DNA of 64,000 nt from Stieleria sedimenti (lineage in GTDB: Bacteria > Planctomycetota > Planctomycetia > Pirellulales > Pirellulaceae), in NCBI RefSeq assembly GCF_025060895.1, contig NZ_JANZKV010000087.1, positions 1 through 64,000 on the forward strand, written 5' to 3'. Shown piece by piece: positions 45,926 to 55,527 of the stretch. The translations under genes and the position numbers were made by a program. Under the pieces are notes generated by a model. That model ran no database searches. It had not been told where the DNA came from and saw nothing but the letters and a program-made list of their open reading frames with translations. The stretch's first letter is position 1. Each line of letters opens with the position of its first letter.

Positions 45926-47023
45926 ATGTCCCATTCGCCGAACTTGATGCAACCGTTTGACCTGCGCGGCCTGTCGCTGGCCAATCGCGTGGTGCTCGCA
46001 CCGATGACCCGAGCCCGGTCGGGCGGCGACCGTGTCCCCAACGCTTTGATGGCCGAATACTATCGGCAGCGCGCCAGCGCGGGGCTGGTGATCACCGAAG
46101 CGACGGTGGTTTCGCAGCAGGGCATTGGATGGGTGGATTCGCCGGGAATCTACACCGATGAAATGACCGAAGGCTGGCGATCGGTAACGGAGAGCGTGCA
46201 TGACGCGGGCGGTAAGATTTTCATGCAACTGTGGCACTGTGGCCGCGCCTCGCACAGTAGCTTCCACGAGGGCGAGCCGCCGGTGGCACCTTCGGCCATC
46301 AAGATCGACGGCGATACCATCCACACGCCGCGGGGGAAAGAACCCTACGAGGTCCCGCGGGCGTTGACGACCGAAGAGATTCCCGGCATCGTTGCCGACT
46401 ATCGCGCCGCCGCGGAACGGGCCGAACAAGCGGGATTTGATGGCGTCGAAGTGCACTCGGCCAACGGTTATCTACTCGATACGTTCCTGCAATCCAAGAC
46501 AAATCATCGTGACGATCCGTACGGTGGCAGCATCGAGAATCGGTATCGGATTCTCGGTGAAGTCGTCGACGCGGTTTCCGAAGTAGTTGGCTCGCAACGT
46601 GTCGGCGTCCGCTTGTCGCCCAACGGGGCGTTCAATGATATGGGTTCGCCGGACTATCGTCAGCAGTTCACGTTCGTCGCCCAACGTCTTGATCGGTTGG
46701 ATCTGGCCTACCTGCACGTCATGGACGGGTTGGCATTCGGGTTCCATGAGCTCGGCGACCCGATGACGCTGGCCGAGTTCCGCAACGTGTTTCGTGGACC
46801 GCTGATGGGAAACTGCGGGTACACCCGAGTGACCGCCGAGCAAGCGATTGCATCGGGCGCCGCAGACCTGATCTCGTTCGGTCGGCCGTACCTCAGCAAC
46901 CCGGACTTGGTGCGCCGCTTTGATGAAGGATTGGAGTTGGCTCCCGAGGCGGACATGGGCGATTGGTACCAGCCCAACGGCAAGAAAGGTTACACCGATT
47001 TTCCGTCCTATCAGACGGTTTGA
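45926..47023 (+). CDS. Old yellow enzyme-type alkene reductase (NemA-like)
   Basis: A 365-residue FMN-dependent ene-reductase. The N-terminus LMQPFDLRGLSLANRVVLAPMTRARS (~7-32) and MQLWHCGRASHSSFHEGEPPVAPSAI (~99-124) are the FMN-binding strands. The substrate-anchor pair is in FDGVEVHSANGYLLDTFLQSKTNHRDDPYGGSIENRYRI (~171-209; His-x-x-Asn). The C-terminal phosphate-binding MGNCGYTRVTAEQAIASGAADLISFGRPYLSNPDLV is intact. It reduces activated alkenes or nitro compounds with NAD(P)H. It stands alone after nadB. Confidence 0.95.
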   Translation: MSHSPNLMQPFDLRGLSLANRVVLAPMTRARSGGDRVPNALMAEYYRQRASAGLVITEATVVSQQGIGWVDSPGIYTDEMTEGWRSVTESVHDAGGKIFMQLWHCGRASHSSFHEGEPPVAPSAIKIDGDTIHTPRGKEPYEVPRALTTEEIPGIVADYRAAAERAEQAGFDGVEVHSANGYLLDTFLQSKTNHRDDPYGGSIENRYRILGEVVDAVSEVVGSQRVGVRLSPNGAFNDMGSPDYRQQFTFVAQRLDRLDLAYLHVMDGLAFGFHELGDPMTLAEFRNVFRGPLMGNCGYTRVTAEQAIASGAADLISFGRPYLSNPDLVRRFDEGLELAPEADMGDWYQPNGKKGYTDFPSYQTV

Positions 47024-47052
47024 TCAGTTCTCGCTGACGCAACGGCGAAGGC

Positions 47053-47745
47053 TTACAGCGTCATCGTGACCGTGGTCGGGCCGCCGGGGGCGGATTCGAC
47101 CGACACGGTTTTTCCAACCAGTCGGGCACGCCCTTTCATGGAGCGAATTCCGAACCGGTTCGGATCGATGGCGGCCGGGTCGAAGCCGGTTCCGTCGTCG
47201 ACGATCACCAACCGATCGGGTTGGCAGTGGATCGAAATCGTTTTTGCGTTGCCGTGCCGGGTGGCGTTCCTCAACGCTTCGATCAAAACGCGATAGGCGG
47301 TGGTCGCCTGATCGCGGTTCCAGTTCGAATCGCAGACCGGGCTCGCCGGGTCGACGTCCCAATCGACTTGGCAATCCGAGCCACCGATTCGGTTGGCGGT
47401 GTCTTTCGCCGCAGCCAACCAGGACAACTGATCCAGTTCGGGCGGATAGATCTGAGTCAGCAGATTTCGCGCCAGGCTCAAGGCTTGCTGGAGCCACTCG
47501 TCGGATTTGGCGATGCGATCCAAAAGTGGCGCCAGCTCGCCGGCCGGACCATCGGCTGAACGCAACGCGGCCTGCAGATTTGCCGATGCGGCAAACATCA
47601 ACGGGATCAACAGGTCATGCACGTCATGACCGATCTGCGAGCGTTCCAGATCGATGATTTGGGCGGCGGTCAGTTCGGAGGATGGCGATTGAGGATCTTC
47701 CGCGTCACCGTTTCCCGTCACGCCGGAGGGGCTCAACCGAACCAA
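47053..47745 (-). CDS. Histidine kinase without sensor domain (HisKA_3 type)
   Basis: A 230-residue NarL-type kinase core. The phosphoacceptor helix LERSQIGHDVHDLLIPLMFAASANLQAAL (~33-61) holds the His residue of the H-box (GHDVHD). The ATPase domain follows: N-box AYRVLIEALRNATRHGNAKTI (~147-167), G-box VIVDDGTGFDP (~175-185) and GIRSMKGRARLVGKTVSVESAPGGPTTVTM. There is no membrane or sensor domain. The start is TTG 47745 or a slightly later TTG/GTG; it overlaps the upstream STAS gene by 13 bases. A response regulator is not nearby. Confidence 0.85.
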   Translation of the reverse strand: MVRLSPSGVTGNGDAEDPQSPSSELTAAQIIDLERSQIGHDVHDLLIPLMFAASANLQAALRSADGPAGELAPLLDRIAKSDEWLQQALSLARNLLTQIYPPELDQLSWLAAAKDTANRIGGSDCQVDWDVDPASPVCDSNWNRDQATTAYRVLIEALRNATRHGNAKTISIHCQPDRLVIVDDGTGFDPAAIDPNRFGIRSMKGRARLVGKTVSVESAPGGPTTVTMTL

Positions 47746-48098
47746 CCTTTCTTTTCAAAGCTGGCGATCGCCTTGTCTTCGCTGCCCTGAATGTCAAACA
47801 GTTTGTTCAACTTCGTGATTTTAAAGACTTCCAAGACGTTGGGCGAGACTTCACAGAACTTCAGTGCAACGCCCTGGGCTTTGCATCCTTTGTTCAACAT
47901 CACCAACTTGGTGATCATCGCCGACGACATGAACGAGACGCCACGAAAGTTCAGCAACAACTTTTTGTGGATTGCCTGGGGAACGGCGTCTTGCAGCTCA
48001 CGGCCGACTTGCTCGATCCGTTGGCTGTCGAGAATCTTGCTGTCCATGAATCCGACAACCAAGATTTCGCCGTTATTTTCCGTTGTGGTGGCGGACAT
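47733..48098 (-). CDS. STAS-domain anti-sigma factor antagonist-like protein
   Basis: A 121-residue single STAS domain like SpoIIAA/RsbV. ILVVGFMDSKILDSQRIEQVGRELQDAV (~12-39) is strand-helix 1. LLLNFRGVSFMSSAMITKLVMLNKGCKAQG (~47-76) carries the phosphoacceptor position, with Ser57/Ser58 at MSSAMI, and FKITKLNKLFDIQGSEDKAIASF (~92-114) closes the fold. In partner-switching systems such proteins bind an anti-sigma kinase. Here the overlapping downstream gene is a histidine kinase, so the two probably act together. Confidence 0.88.
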   Translation of the reverse strand: MSATTTENNGEILVVGFMDSKILDSQRIEQVGRELQDAVPQAIHKKLLLNFRGVSFMSSAMITKLVMLNKGCKAQGVALKFCEVSPNVLEVFKITKLNKLFDIQGSEDKAIASFEKKGWFG

Positions 48099-48241
48099 TG
48101 CGAGTGGTTCTGAGAGGGGAGTGACAAGCGGAAGCGGGATGGGCTGTCGCGAAAACTCGCCCCATCCAGCCGCTGTAGATTAGCAGCGTTGGGCGCCGGT
48201 CGCAATTCTCCGGCCGCCAAACGGGATCGGAGAGGCCAAAA

Positions 48242-48796
48242 TTAGTGGGCGGACTTTCGGAACACACCCGTGGCGTTGACCATCACGGTGTTGACGGCTG
48301 GGTTGTATTGCGCCATTCCGGTGACGTAAACGATGTCTCCCTTCTCTAAGGCCAGCATTTGGCGGGCATCGCCTTCCAAAATGCCGCCCTCGGGCCCCTT
48401 GAACTGGACGATCGCCCGCGGGGCGTTTTCCAGCTTGCGCTTGCAAAATGGGCAATTGTCGGCGTGCTCGGGATCACCTTCACCGTGTCCTTCGTCGGGC
48501 AGCTGGGAGATCATGAACGCCAATTGTTCCGGCTGGAACGGATCGGCCGCACCGGCGTCGATCCGGCCGCCCAAGACGACGGAGATCTCGTCCGTCCCGG
48601 CTTCTTTGATTGCCGTCGGCGTCACGATTTCGCCTTCAGGCATCTCGGTCAAGACGAGCGATCCGTCTTGCATGGCTGTCGGCCCGAGGCTGGCCGGTGA
48701 CGCGTTTTCGAAGCTCGTCTCGGAGCTGTCACCACAGCCGACGAGTGTCCAACAGGTTAGCAGCAGCGCGGCGCTGTAGAGGAATCTGGACATCAT
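48242..48796 (-). CDS. Lipoprotein with CxxC motif
   Basis: A 184-residue lipoprotein. The signal MMSRFLYSAALLLTCWTLVGC ends in a lipobox (Cys21). NCPFCKRKLENAPRAIVQFKGPEGGILEGDARQMLALEKGDIVYVTGMAQYNP (~114-166) includes a CxxC (Cys115, Cys118) and a likely small beta-barrel. HGEGDPEHAD before the CxxC adds possible metal ligands. ATG 48796 overlaps the stop of the upstream His-rich lipoprotein gene by four bases, so they form an operon and may share a metal. The family is unknown. Confidence 0.65.
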   Translation of the reverse strand: MMSRFLYSAALLLTCWTLVGCGDSSETSFENASPASLGPTAMQDGSLVLTEMPEGEIVTPTAIKEAGTDEISVVLGGRIDAGAADPFQPEQLAFMISQLPDEGHGEGDPEHADNCPFCKRKLENAPRAIVQFKGPEGGILEGDARQMLALEKGDIVYVTGMAQYNPAVNTVMVNATGVFRKSAH

Positions 48797-49374
48797 TTCG
48801 CGTCCTTTTTCAGCGTTTCAATTGCTTCATCGATCGACTTGCTGACGTCGTCGTATTTCTTGCCCTTCGCTTTGCTCTCTTCGCTGCCATGCAGACCTTG
48901 ATCGACCGCGGTGAAATCGTCCAACAGCGATTCGACAGCCGCCGCCGCCGCCGTTTTCTGTGCGGAGTCGTCCATGGTTTGGATGAAGTTCTCGGTCGCG
49001 ATCAGGACTTCGCCGATGTGGTGCAGTGGATCGTGAGCGGCATCGGCGTCGCCGGCGGCAAATCCGTCGCGGATCGTATCGCGCAGTGATTCGATCTCTT
49101 TGATCGCTTCGGACAGCGACTGAAAATCGTGGTTGTGCTCTTCCGCATGGGCGTCGTCATGGTCGTGCCCTTCGTGGTCGTCATGGTCGTGATCGCCGTG
49201 CTCGTCATGGTCATGGCCGTCGTGGTCATGTTCGCCATCGTCATGGCTGTGGTCGTGATCCGAATCGGACGCCTCCGTCACCGTCGTGGTCGATTTGTCT
49301 TGGCACCCCGGCAGGGCTGCAAAGCAAAACGCGGCGAGAAATCCAAGGGTAAGCGAGAACGATTTGGACGTCAT
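48793..49374 (-). CDS. His/Asp-rich metal-binding lipoprotein
   Basis: A 193-residue lipoprotein. Signal peptide ~1-24 with the lipobox LPGC (Cys24). Residues ~37-82 are dominated by His and Asp (repeats of HDHD, DGHDHDEHG, DHDHDDH), a composition that binds Zn, Ni or Cu. The C-terminal half is a helical domain (~84-190: SLSEAIKEIESLRDTIRDGFAAGDADAAHDPLHHIGEVLIATENF), with a DPLHH segment that could add ligands. It is the first gene of the two-lipoprotein operon. Metal storage or delivery at the envelope is likely; specificity is unknown. Confidence 0.7.
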   Translation of the reverse strand: MTSKSFSLTLGFLAAFCFAALPGCQDKSTTTVTEASDSDHDHSHDDGEHDHDGHDHDEHGDHDHDDHEGHDHDDAHAEEHNHDFQSLSEAIKEIESLRDTIRDGFAAGDADAAHDPLHHIGEVLIATENFIQTMDDSAQKTAAAAAVESLLDDFTAVDQGLHGSEESKAKGKKYDDVSKSIDEAIETLKKDAK

Positions 49375-49547
49375 CGAATTGGTATCCAGAGAGTGTAGTG
49401 GGGGGAAAGGCCGGCGACGGTGCTACGCCCGCGGTCAGGAGGCCAATAGATTATCACGTTCTACGTCGATTTGGCCAATCGGTTCGCCGGGCGGGATAAG
49501 TCGGGGGGGCAAAACGATGGGTGTGAGTTGCGTCGGTGACGCTGTGT

Positions 49548-49613
49548 GTAACGTCCGGCATGCACAGCATGCCCTACGCAGTAACGTCCGGCATGCACAG
49601 CATGCCGGACGCA
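49548..49613. repeat. Two tandem 33-bp palindromic units
   Basis: Units 49548-49580 and 49581-49613 each start GTAACGTCCGGCATGCACAG. The second is a perfect hairpin, CGTCCGGCATGC-ACA-GCATGCCGGACG; in the first the 3' arm has changed to CCCTACG. They lie between the His-rich lipoprotein gene and the 3' end of bipA. Confidence 0.85.
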
Positions 49614-49628
49614 GATCCTCCGTCTCGC

Positions 49629-51455
49629 CTATTTGCGGCTATTTCGCCGGCGGTCGGATTCTTTGAGCAGGACCTTACGCAAACGGATGCTTTCCGGGGT
49701 GACTTCGACCAACTCGTCGTCTTCGATGTATTCCAGCGCCGCTTCCAGCGACATGTCGCGTGGCGGTTTCAGGATGACGTTTTCGTCGCTTCCCGACGCC
49801 CGCATGTTGGTCAGTTTTTTCTCGCGACAGGGGTTCACGTTCATGTCGTTGTCGCGTGCGTTTTCGCCCACGATCATGCCTTCGTACGTTTCCACGCCGG
49901 GGCCGACGAACAGGTCACTGCGGTCCTGCAGGGCGAACAGAGCAAACGGCATCGTTTTCCCGGAAACCATCGAGATCAAAACGCCGTTGGCGCGGCGGGG
50001 GACTTCGGGTTCGACCGGGCGATAGCTATCGAATCGGTGGTGAATCTGTGCGGTGCCACGCGTCGCATTGAGCAGCCGGGTTCGCAATCCGATCAGCCCG
50101 CGGGAGGGGATCGTGAATCGGAGCAAGCTGTAATCGCCGCGTTGTTTCATTTCCTCCAACGTCCCACGGCGCAGCCCGACCAGTTCCATCACCGGGCCCA
50201 TCGCCTCGGTGGGCACTTCGACCCGCAGCGATTCGAACGGTTCGTGGGGTTTTCCTTCGATCTCGCGATTGATGACGCGTGGTTTCCCGACACTCAGTTC
50301 GAATCCTTCACGCCGCATTGTTTCGATCAAGATGGCCAAATGGAGCACGCCACGCCCCTTGACCGCATAGGACTCGGTCCCGGGGATCAATTCGACGCGG
50401 AGGGCGACGTTGCGTTCGAGTTCTTTTTCCAGACGTGCCTTGATCTGCCGCGTGGTGACGTATTTGCCCTCCCGGCCCGCCATCGGAGACGAATTGACGG
50501 CGAACACCATTTCGAGGGTGGGTTCGTCGACGGCCGGCCGATCGAACGGGTTATTGGCGTCGACTGCGGAAACCGTGTCGCCGATTTCGACGTTGTCAAA
50601 GCCTTCGATCGCCACGATATCACCCGCACTGGCAACTTCGGTTTTCGCCCGGCCCAGATTGTTGAACACGTACAGCCCCGCAATCTTCTGTTTGACCGGC
50701 CCTCCTTTCTGGTGCAGGTCAATCGTCTGGCCGGCGCGAATCTGGCCCGATTGGATCCTTCCAACGGCGATTCTTCCGACGTACTCACTCCAATCCAGCG
50801 TCGTGACCAGCATCCGTAGCGGGGCTTCGGCGTCGATTTCCGGCCCCGGCAAATGATCGACCAACAGATCCAGCAGCGGCCGCATGTCATTGTTGGGCTG
50901 GTCAGGATCGGTGGTCGCGAATCCCTCTCTGGCGCTGGCGTAGACGTAGGCGACCGAATCGAGTTGGTGCTCACCACCGAGGTCGGCCAACAATTCGAGT
51001 GCCTCGTCGAGCGCCTCGTGCGATCGCGCATCGGGGCGGTCGATCTTGTTGACCACGATGATCGGCTTGACCCCCGCCGCCAGTGCTTTTTCCAAGACAT
51101 ATCGCGTCTGCGGCATCGGGCCTTCGGCTGCGTCGACCAAAACCAGGCAGCCGTCGGCCATCGTCATCACGCGTTCGACTTCACCGCCAAAATCGGCGTG
51201 CCCCGGCGTGTCGATCAGATTGATCTTCACGTCGCGGTAGGGAATCGCGATGTTCTTGGAAAGAATCGTGATCCCACGTTCTCGCTCCAAGTCGTTCGAA
51301 TCCAGGATGCAGTCGCCCTTGAGTTCCGCGTCGCGGAACTGACCGCTTTGCCGCAGCAAGCAATCAACCAGCGTGGTCTTTCCGTGGTCAACGTGGGCGA
51401 TGATGACAACGTTTCGAATATCGGTGCGGCGATCAGCCAAAGTGGAGTTGGTCAC
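49629..51455 (-). CDS. bipA: Ribosome-associated GTPase BipA/TypA
   Basis: A 608-residue translational GTPase. G1 is AHVDHGKTT (~20-28), G2 RERGITI, G3 DTPGHAD, and G4 NKID. The BipA-specific C-terminal region (GRGVLHLAILIETMRREGFELSVGKPRVI and SRGLIGLRTRLLNATRGTAQIHHRFDSYRP) distinguishes it from EF-G and LepA, and the EF-G domain IV is absent. GTG 51455 (VTNSTLADRRTDIRNVVIIAHVDHG) gives the usual length; an upstream GTG at 51518 would add a 21-residue tail. BipA helps 50S assembly and stress adaptation. It is divergent from the nqr operon. Confidence 0.95.
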   Translation of the reverse strand: MTNSTLADRRTDIRNVVIIAHVDHGKTTLVDCLLRQSGQFRDAELKGDCILDSNDLERERGITILSKNIAIPYRDVKINLIDTPGHADFGGEVERVMTMADGCLVLVDAAEGPMPQTRYVLEKALAAGVKPIIVVNKIDRPDARSHEALDEALELLADLGGEHQLDSVAYVYASAREGFATTDPDQPNNDMRPLLDLLVDHLPGPEIDAEAPLRMLVTTLDWSEYVGRIAVGRIQSGQIRAGQTIDLHQKGGPVKQKIAGLYVFNNLGRAKTEVASAGDIVAIEGFDNVEIGDTVSAVDANNPFDRPAVDEPTLEMVFAVNSSPMAGREGKYVTTRQIKARLEKELERNVALRVELIPGTESYAVKGRGVLHLAILIETMRREGFELSVGKPRVINREIEGKPHEPFESLRVEVPTEAMGPVMELVGLRRGTLEEMKQRGDYSLLRFTIPSRGLIGLRTRLLNATRGTAQIHHRFDSYRPVEPEVPRRANGVLISMVSGKTMPFALFALQDRSDLFVGPGVETYEGMIVGENARDNDMNVNPCREKKLTNMRASGSDENVILKPPRDMSLEAALEYIEDDELVEVTPESIRLRKVLLKESDRRRNSRK

Positions 51456-51979
51456 AAAAAACGCTTGCAGGGTAGTGGAGAGGCTTCGAAGGGACTCAGC
51501 GGGCCGTTGACGCGGCACCGAGGTGGGGAGGGGGTGCCGTGTCGTTTCGCAACGAAAATCGGTAAGAAATGAGGATTCGCGCCAACCGTTTGAGTCACAG
51601 AAACGAAAAGGAAGTTTCCTCGTCGGATAGATAGTGAATACGCTTGGGCGATTTCTCGCTAGACCTTTCCTGCCGTGCGGGTGACAGCTTCGCTAGCCGC
51701 CCGCACAGGCGTTCCGTTGGCCCTAAGGGTTTTGCGAGCCTCCGTCTCTGGTCTGCCGATCGGTGTACCGTTGCGAGTTATTGTCAGCTATGTAATATTC
51801 CCTGGCCAAGGAACTTGCCGTTTTCGTTTGCCCACCGACGTGGGCATTTGCTCGCTGCTCGCTTGTGAAAAAAATCACAAAGTGCCCCGTGTCTGCTTGA
51901 TCCTCCGACGCCGGGTTGCGTCCCCGCGTTTGTTTTCGTTCCCGCGTTCAGTCCCGCGTTCAACCGTTTTTCGAAGCCT
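51456..51979. other. Intergenic region upstream of the nqr operon
   Basis: About 520 bases between the divergent bipA and nqrA starts, so both promoters lie here. A candidate promoter for nqr is described at 51771. Near 51915-51960 CCCGCGTTC-like words recur. No gene was seen. Confidence 0.4.
51771..51798 (+). promoter_or_regulatory. Candidate sigma-70-type promoter for nqr operon
   Basis: TTGCGA (51771-51776) and TAATAT (51793-51798) are separated by 16 bases, upstream of nqrA with a leader of about 175 bases. The match is fair; planctomycete promoter consensus is poorly defined. Confidence 0.3.
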
Positions 51980-53329
51980 ATGATCACGATCAAAGAAGGA
52001 TTGGATCTTCCGATCCTCGGCACGCCCGCTCAGCACATCGAAGTCGCCAAGCCGGTCACGCGAGTGGCGTTGGTCGGGGACGATTACATCGGCATGAAGC
52101 CCACGATGTTGGTGGCCCCGGGCGACAAGGTGAAATTGGGTCAGCCGTTGTTTACCGACAAGAAAACCGAAGGCGTGACGTACACCTCGCCGGCGGCGGG
52201 AACGGTTGCGGACGTGATTCGCGGTGAAAAGCGAAAGTTTGAGGCTGTGGTCATCGACGTCGATCCTTCGCCGGGCGAATCGGACAGCGTCAGCTTTGAC
52301 GTCGGCGACGTCAACGCGATGGATGCGGCGGCCTTGACGGAGTTGCTGGTCACCAGCGGGCTGTGGACGGCGTTGCGGACGCGACCGTTTGGCAAGGTCC
52401 CCGCCCCGGGCACGAAACCGAGTTCGATTTTCGTCCAGGCGATCGACACCAACCCGCTCGCGGCCTGCCCGGCCACGGCGATGGCCGACCGTAAGGATCA
52501 ATTCATTCTGGGGCTCACTGCGATCACGAAGCTGACCGACGGCACGGTCCACGTCTGCAAGGCTCCCGGGTCGGCGATCCCCGGCGGCGCGGTCGATGGC
52601 GTCACGGTCACCGAATTCGGCGGTCCCCATCCGGCCGGCTTGGTCGGAACCCATATCCACGAACTCGATCCGGTCGGTCCGACCAAGAAGGTGTGGTACT
52701 TGGGTTATCAAGACGTGATGGCGATCGGTGCCCTGCTGACGACTGGCAAGTTGGATGTGCGACGGGTGATTTCGCTCGCCGGCCCTGTGATCGGCAAACC
52801 GCGTCTGTTGGAAACCCGCATCGGGGCCGACATCAGCCAGTTGGTCGACGGCGAGTACGATGCCGAGATGAAAGTCCGCCAGATTTCCGGGTCGGTACTT
52901 TGCGGCCGCACCGCCAATCCTCCGCACAACTTTCTGGGACGCTATCACACGCAGATTTCGGTGATTCAAGAAGGCGACGAGCGAGAGTTTCTCGGCTGGC
53001 AAAAACCGGGCTTTGACAAGTTCAGCACGACGCGGGTGTTCGCTTCGACGATGTTGCCGAACCAGAAGTTTGCCTTCACGACCAGCACCGGCGGCAGCGA
53101 GCGTGCGATGGTTCCCTTGGGGACTTACGAGAAAGTGATGCCGCTGGATATCTTGCCGACGCAATTGCTCCGCGCGTTGATCGTCCGCGACACCGACCAG
53201 GCGCAACAATTGGGCGCTCTGGAGCTGGAAGAAGAAGACTTGGCGTTATGCACCTTCGTCTGTCCCGGAAAATATGAATATGGCTCGTTGCTTCGCGAGA
53301 ACTTGACCACGATCGAGCGCGAAGGCTGA
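51980..53329 (+). CDS. nqrA: Na+-translocating NADH:quinone oxidoreductase subunit A
   Basis: A 449-residue NqrA, the peripheral cytosolic subunit of the sodium pump. The N-terminus [21 protein letters not shown] matches the family, with [33 protein letters not shown] and the later [26 protein letters not shown] and [28 protein letters not shown]. Length is normal. It heads an uninterrupted operon nqrABCDEF plus the apbE-nqrM fusion gene, all on the plus strand. Confidence 0.95.
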   Translation: MITIKEGLDLPILGTPAQHIEVAKPVTRVALVGDDYIGMKPTMLVAPGDKVKLGQPLFTDKKTEGVTYTSPAAGTVADVIRGEKRKFEAVVIDVDPSPGESDSVSFDVGDVNAMDAAALTELLVTSGLWTALRTRPFGKVPAPGTKPSSIFVQAIDTNPLAACPATAMADRKDQFILGLTAITKLTDGTVHVCKAPGSAIPGGAVDGVTVTEFGGPHPAGLVGTHIHELDPVGPTKKVWYLGYQDVMAIGALLTTGKLDVRRVISLAGPVIGKPRLLETRIGADISQLVDGEYDAEMKVRQISGSVLCGRTANPPHNFLGRYHTQISVIQEGDEREFLGWQKPGFDKFSTTRVFASTMLPNQKFAFTTSTGGSERAMVPLGTYEKVMPLDILPTQLLRALIVRDTDQAQQLGALELEEEDLALCTFVCPGKYEYGSLLRENLTTIEREG

Positions 53330-53423
53330 TCCGAACCGTTCACAGACACCTAGCGGACGCGGCGGGGAGCTGCCGAGCCGTTCCATTTACTCAGAAAAAA
53401 CCGTTATTGGGCAAGACTGACCA

Positions 53424-54722
53424 ATGAAAGCACTCCGCGCTGCTCTGGACAAAGTCCATCCGCTGTTTGACAAGGGCGGACCGCTGCAGATCGCGTATCC
53501 GGTGTACGAATCGATTGACACGTTTCTGTACACGCCGGGCGAAATCACTCACGGGCAAACGCACGTGCGTGACAATATCGATCTGAAGCGAATGATGATC
53601 ACCGTTGTGATGGCTCTCGTGCCAGCGACGCTGTTTGGAATGTGGAACGTCGGCTACCAGGCGAACACCACCATCCAGCGTGTCGCAGAGGCTGGTGAGA
53701 AGTACGTTGGTGATTGGCATTACACGATTCACAACGCCATGGGTTTCACCAATGACCCGGGCAGCATTGCCGATTGCATGGTACTCGGGGCGATCTTTTT
53801 CATCCCGATCTACTTCGTTTGCATGTTCGTCGGCGGTCACATCGAAATGGTCTTCAGTGTCCTTCGCGGGCACGAGATCAACGAAGGCTTCCTCGTCACG
53901 GGGTTGCTCTTTCCGCTCACCCTGCCGGCCTCGATTCCCCTCTGGCAAGTGGCCGTCGGGATCGCGTTCGGCGTAATCGTTGCCAAGGAGGTGTTCGGGG
54001 GAACCGGACGAAACTTCTTGAACGTGGCCCTGACCAGCCGAGCGTTCCTGTACTTTGCGCACGCCGGCCAGATCAGCGGTGACAAAGTTTGGACGGCGGT
54101 CGACGGTTTCAGCGGCGCGACCGCCCTGGGGCAGATGGCCGTTGCGACGCCCGATCCGGGCGGCGAAACCAACGCCGCCCTGGCCTCGCTTGAATCGGTC
54201 AATTATTCACTCGGTGCGGCCGATCCGGTGACCTGGACGGAGCCGATCACCTGGACCAGTGCGTTCCTGGGAACGGTTCAGGGATGTGTGGGCGAAACGA
54301 GTGTGTTGATGTGCTTGATCGGTGCGGCGATTCTGATCGGGACCGGGATCGGCTCCTGGAAGATCATGGCCGGTGTGCTGGGCGGTGTTGCCGCGACGTC
54401 GTTGCTGCTCAACGGTGTCACCACGGGCAGCAACCCGATGATGAGCGTTCCCTTCTACTGGCACTTTGTCGTCGGTGGTCTGGCGTTTGGTCTGGTGTTC
54501 ATGGCCACGGACCCTGTCAGTGCTTCGATGACGGAGAAGGGCAAGTGGATCTACGGCGGGCTGATCGGTTTCATGACTGTTTTGATTCGATGCATTAACC
54601 CGGCGTTCCCCGAAGGCATCATGTTGGCCATTTTGTTCGGCAACGTGTTCGCGCCGCTGATCGATTACTTCGTTGTTTCCGCAAACGTTCGCCGGAGGAT
54701 GGCACGCTATGTCACAACGTGA
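53424..54722 (+). CDS. nqrB: Na+-translocating NADH:quinone oxidoreductase subunit B
   Basis: A 432-residue membrane subunit with about ten helices and part of the sodium channel. The covalent FMN attachment motif is [12 protein letters not shown], with the acceptor threonine at residue 233 (SGAT). The N-terminal riboflavin/quinone-side segment ([39 protein letters not shown]) is characteristic. Its last codons overlap the start of nqrC (ATG 54709). Confidence 0.95.
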   Translation: MKALRAALDKVHPLFDKGGPLQIAYPVYESIDTFLYTPGEITHGQTHVRDNIDLKRMMITVVMALVPATLFGMWNVGYQANTTIQRVAEAGEKYVGDWHYTIHNAMGFTNDPGSIADCMVLGAIFFIPIYFVCMFVGGHIEMVFSVLRGHEINEGFLVTGLLFPLTLPASIPLWQVAVGIAFGVIVAKEVFGGTGRNFLNVALTSRAFLYFAHAGQISGDKVWTAVDGFSGATALGQMAVATPDPGGETNAALASLESVNYSLGAADPVTWTEPITWTSAFLGTVQGCVGETSVLMCLIGAAILIGTGIGSWKIMAGVLGGVAATSLLLNGVTTGSNPMMSVPFYWHFVVGGLAFGLVFMATDPVSASMTEKGKWIYGGLIGFMTVLIRCINPAFPEGIMLAILFGNVFAPLIDYFVVSANVRRRMARYVTT

Positions 54723-55524
54723 TTCAACTGTTAACACCCTGCTCACGGCGACCATCCTGTGCGTCGTCTGCTCGCTGGTCGTCAGCGTTGCCGCTGTCGG
54801 ACTCAAGGGCAAGCAGGAAGAAAATAAGATGCTCGACCGCCAGAAGAACATTCTGGATGCTGCGGGACTGTCGATCGGCGAATTCGGCAAACCGGCCAGT
54901 GAGCTTTCCAAGGCGCAAATCGAAGAGCTGTACGCCTGGGTCAGCGAAGAATTGGTCGACTTGGAAACCGGCGAGATCGTCGAGGGCATGGATCCGGCCG
55001 ACTACGACCCGCGTGAAGCGGCCGACAAGGTCGACGCGAGCATCGAGATCGGCGAAGTGCCGTACGATCCGGGTGTCGGTCGTCGCGAAAAAGTGGCCAA
55101 AGTCTACTTCGTCACCAAGCCCGGAACCGATGGCTTTCAGCAAGTCGTGTTGCCGGTTTACGGCAAGGGCCTGTGGTCGACGCTTTACGGATACCTGGCA
55201 CTCAAGGGCGACCTGGAAACGATCCAAGGGTTGACGTTTTACGAACACGCCGAGACACCCGGATTGGGTGGCGAAGTCGACAACCCGGCGTGGAAAGCGC
55301 AGTGGGAAGACCAGAAACTGTATGACGAAAACGGTGAGCCCGCTGCCGTGGTCTACAAAGGCTCCGCTCCTCCAGGAAACCCTTACGCGGTCGATGGATT
55401 GTCCGGAGCAACCATTACCAGCCGGGGCGTGACGAACCTGTTGCGTTACTGGGCCAGCGAGGATGGATACGGACCATTCTTGTCACAACTGAAGAACGGC
55501 AAGTCGAAGACATCGGGGTCCTGA
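54709..55524 (+). CDS. nqrC: Na+-translocating NADH:quinone oxidoreductase subunit C
   Basis: A 271-residue subunit with one membrane helix (~10-30) and a periplasmic flavin domain. The FMN attachment site is [17 protein letters not shown], with Thr at about residue 235. The flavin phosphodiester bond is made by ApbE, encoded at the end of this operon. ATG 54709 is chosen since [25 protein letters not shown] is the typical start and it overlaps the nqrB stop by 14 bases. Confidence 0.95.
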   Translation: MSQRDSTVNTLLTATILCVVCSLVVSVAAVGLKGKQEENKMLDRQKNILDAAGLSIGEFGKPASELSKAQIEELYAWVSEELVDLETGEIVEGMDPADYDPREAADKVDASIEIGEVPYDPGVGRREKVAKVYFVTKPGTDGFQQVVLPVYGKGLWSTLYGYLALKGDLETIQGLTFYEHAETPGLGGEVDNPAWKAQWEDQKLYDENGEPAAVVYKGSAPPGNPYAVDGLSGATITSRGVTNLLRYWASEDGYGPFLSQLKNGKSKTSGS

Positions 55525-55527
55525 GAG

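Noticed and set aside
49536-50819. 427-residue plus-strand ORF
   Set aside because: Lies antisense over bipA, whose motifs are complete; it is a GC-driven shadow frame.
51875-53209. 444-residue minus-strand ORF
   Set aside because: Antisense shadow of nqrA with Arg/His/Asp-rich composition and no motif.
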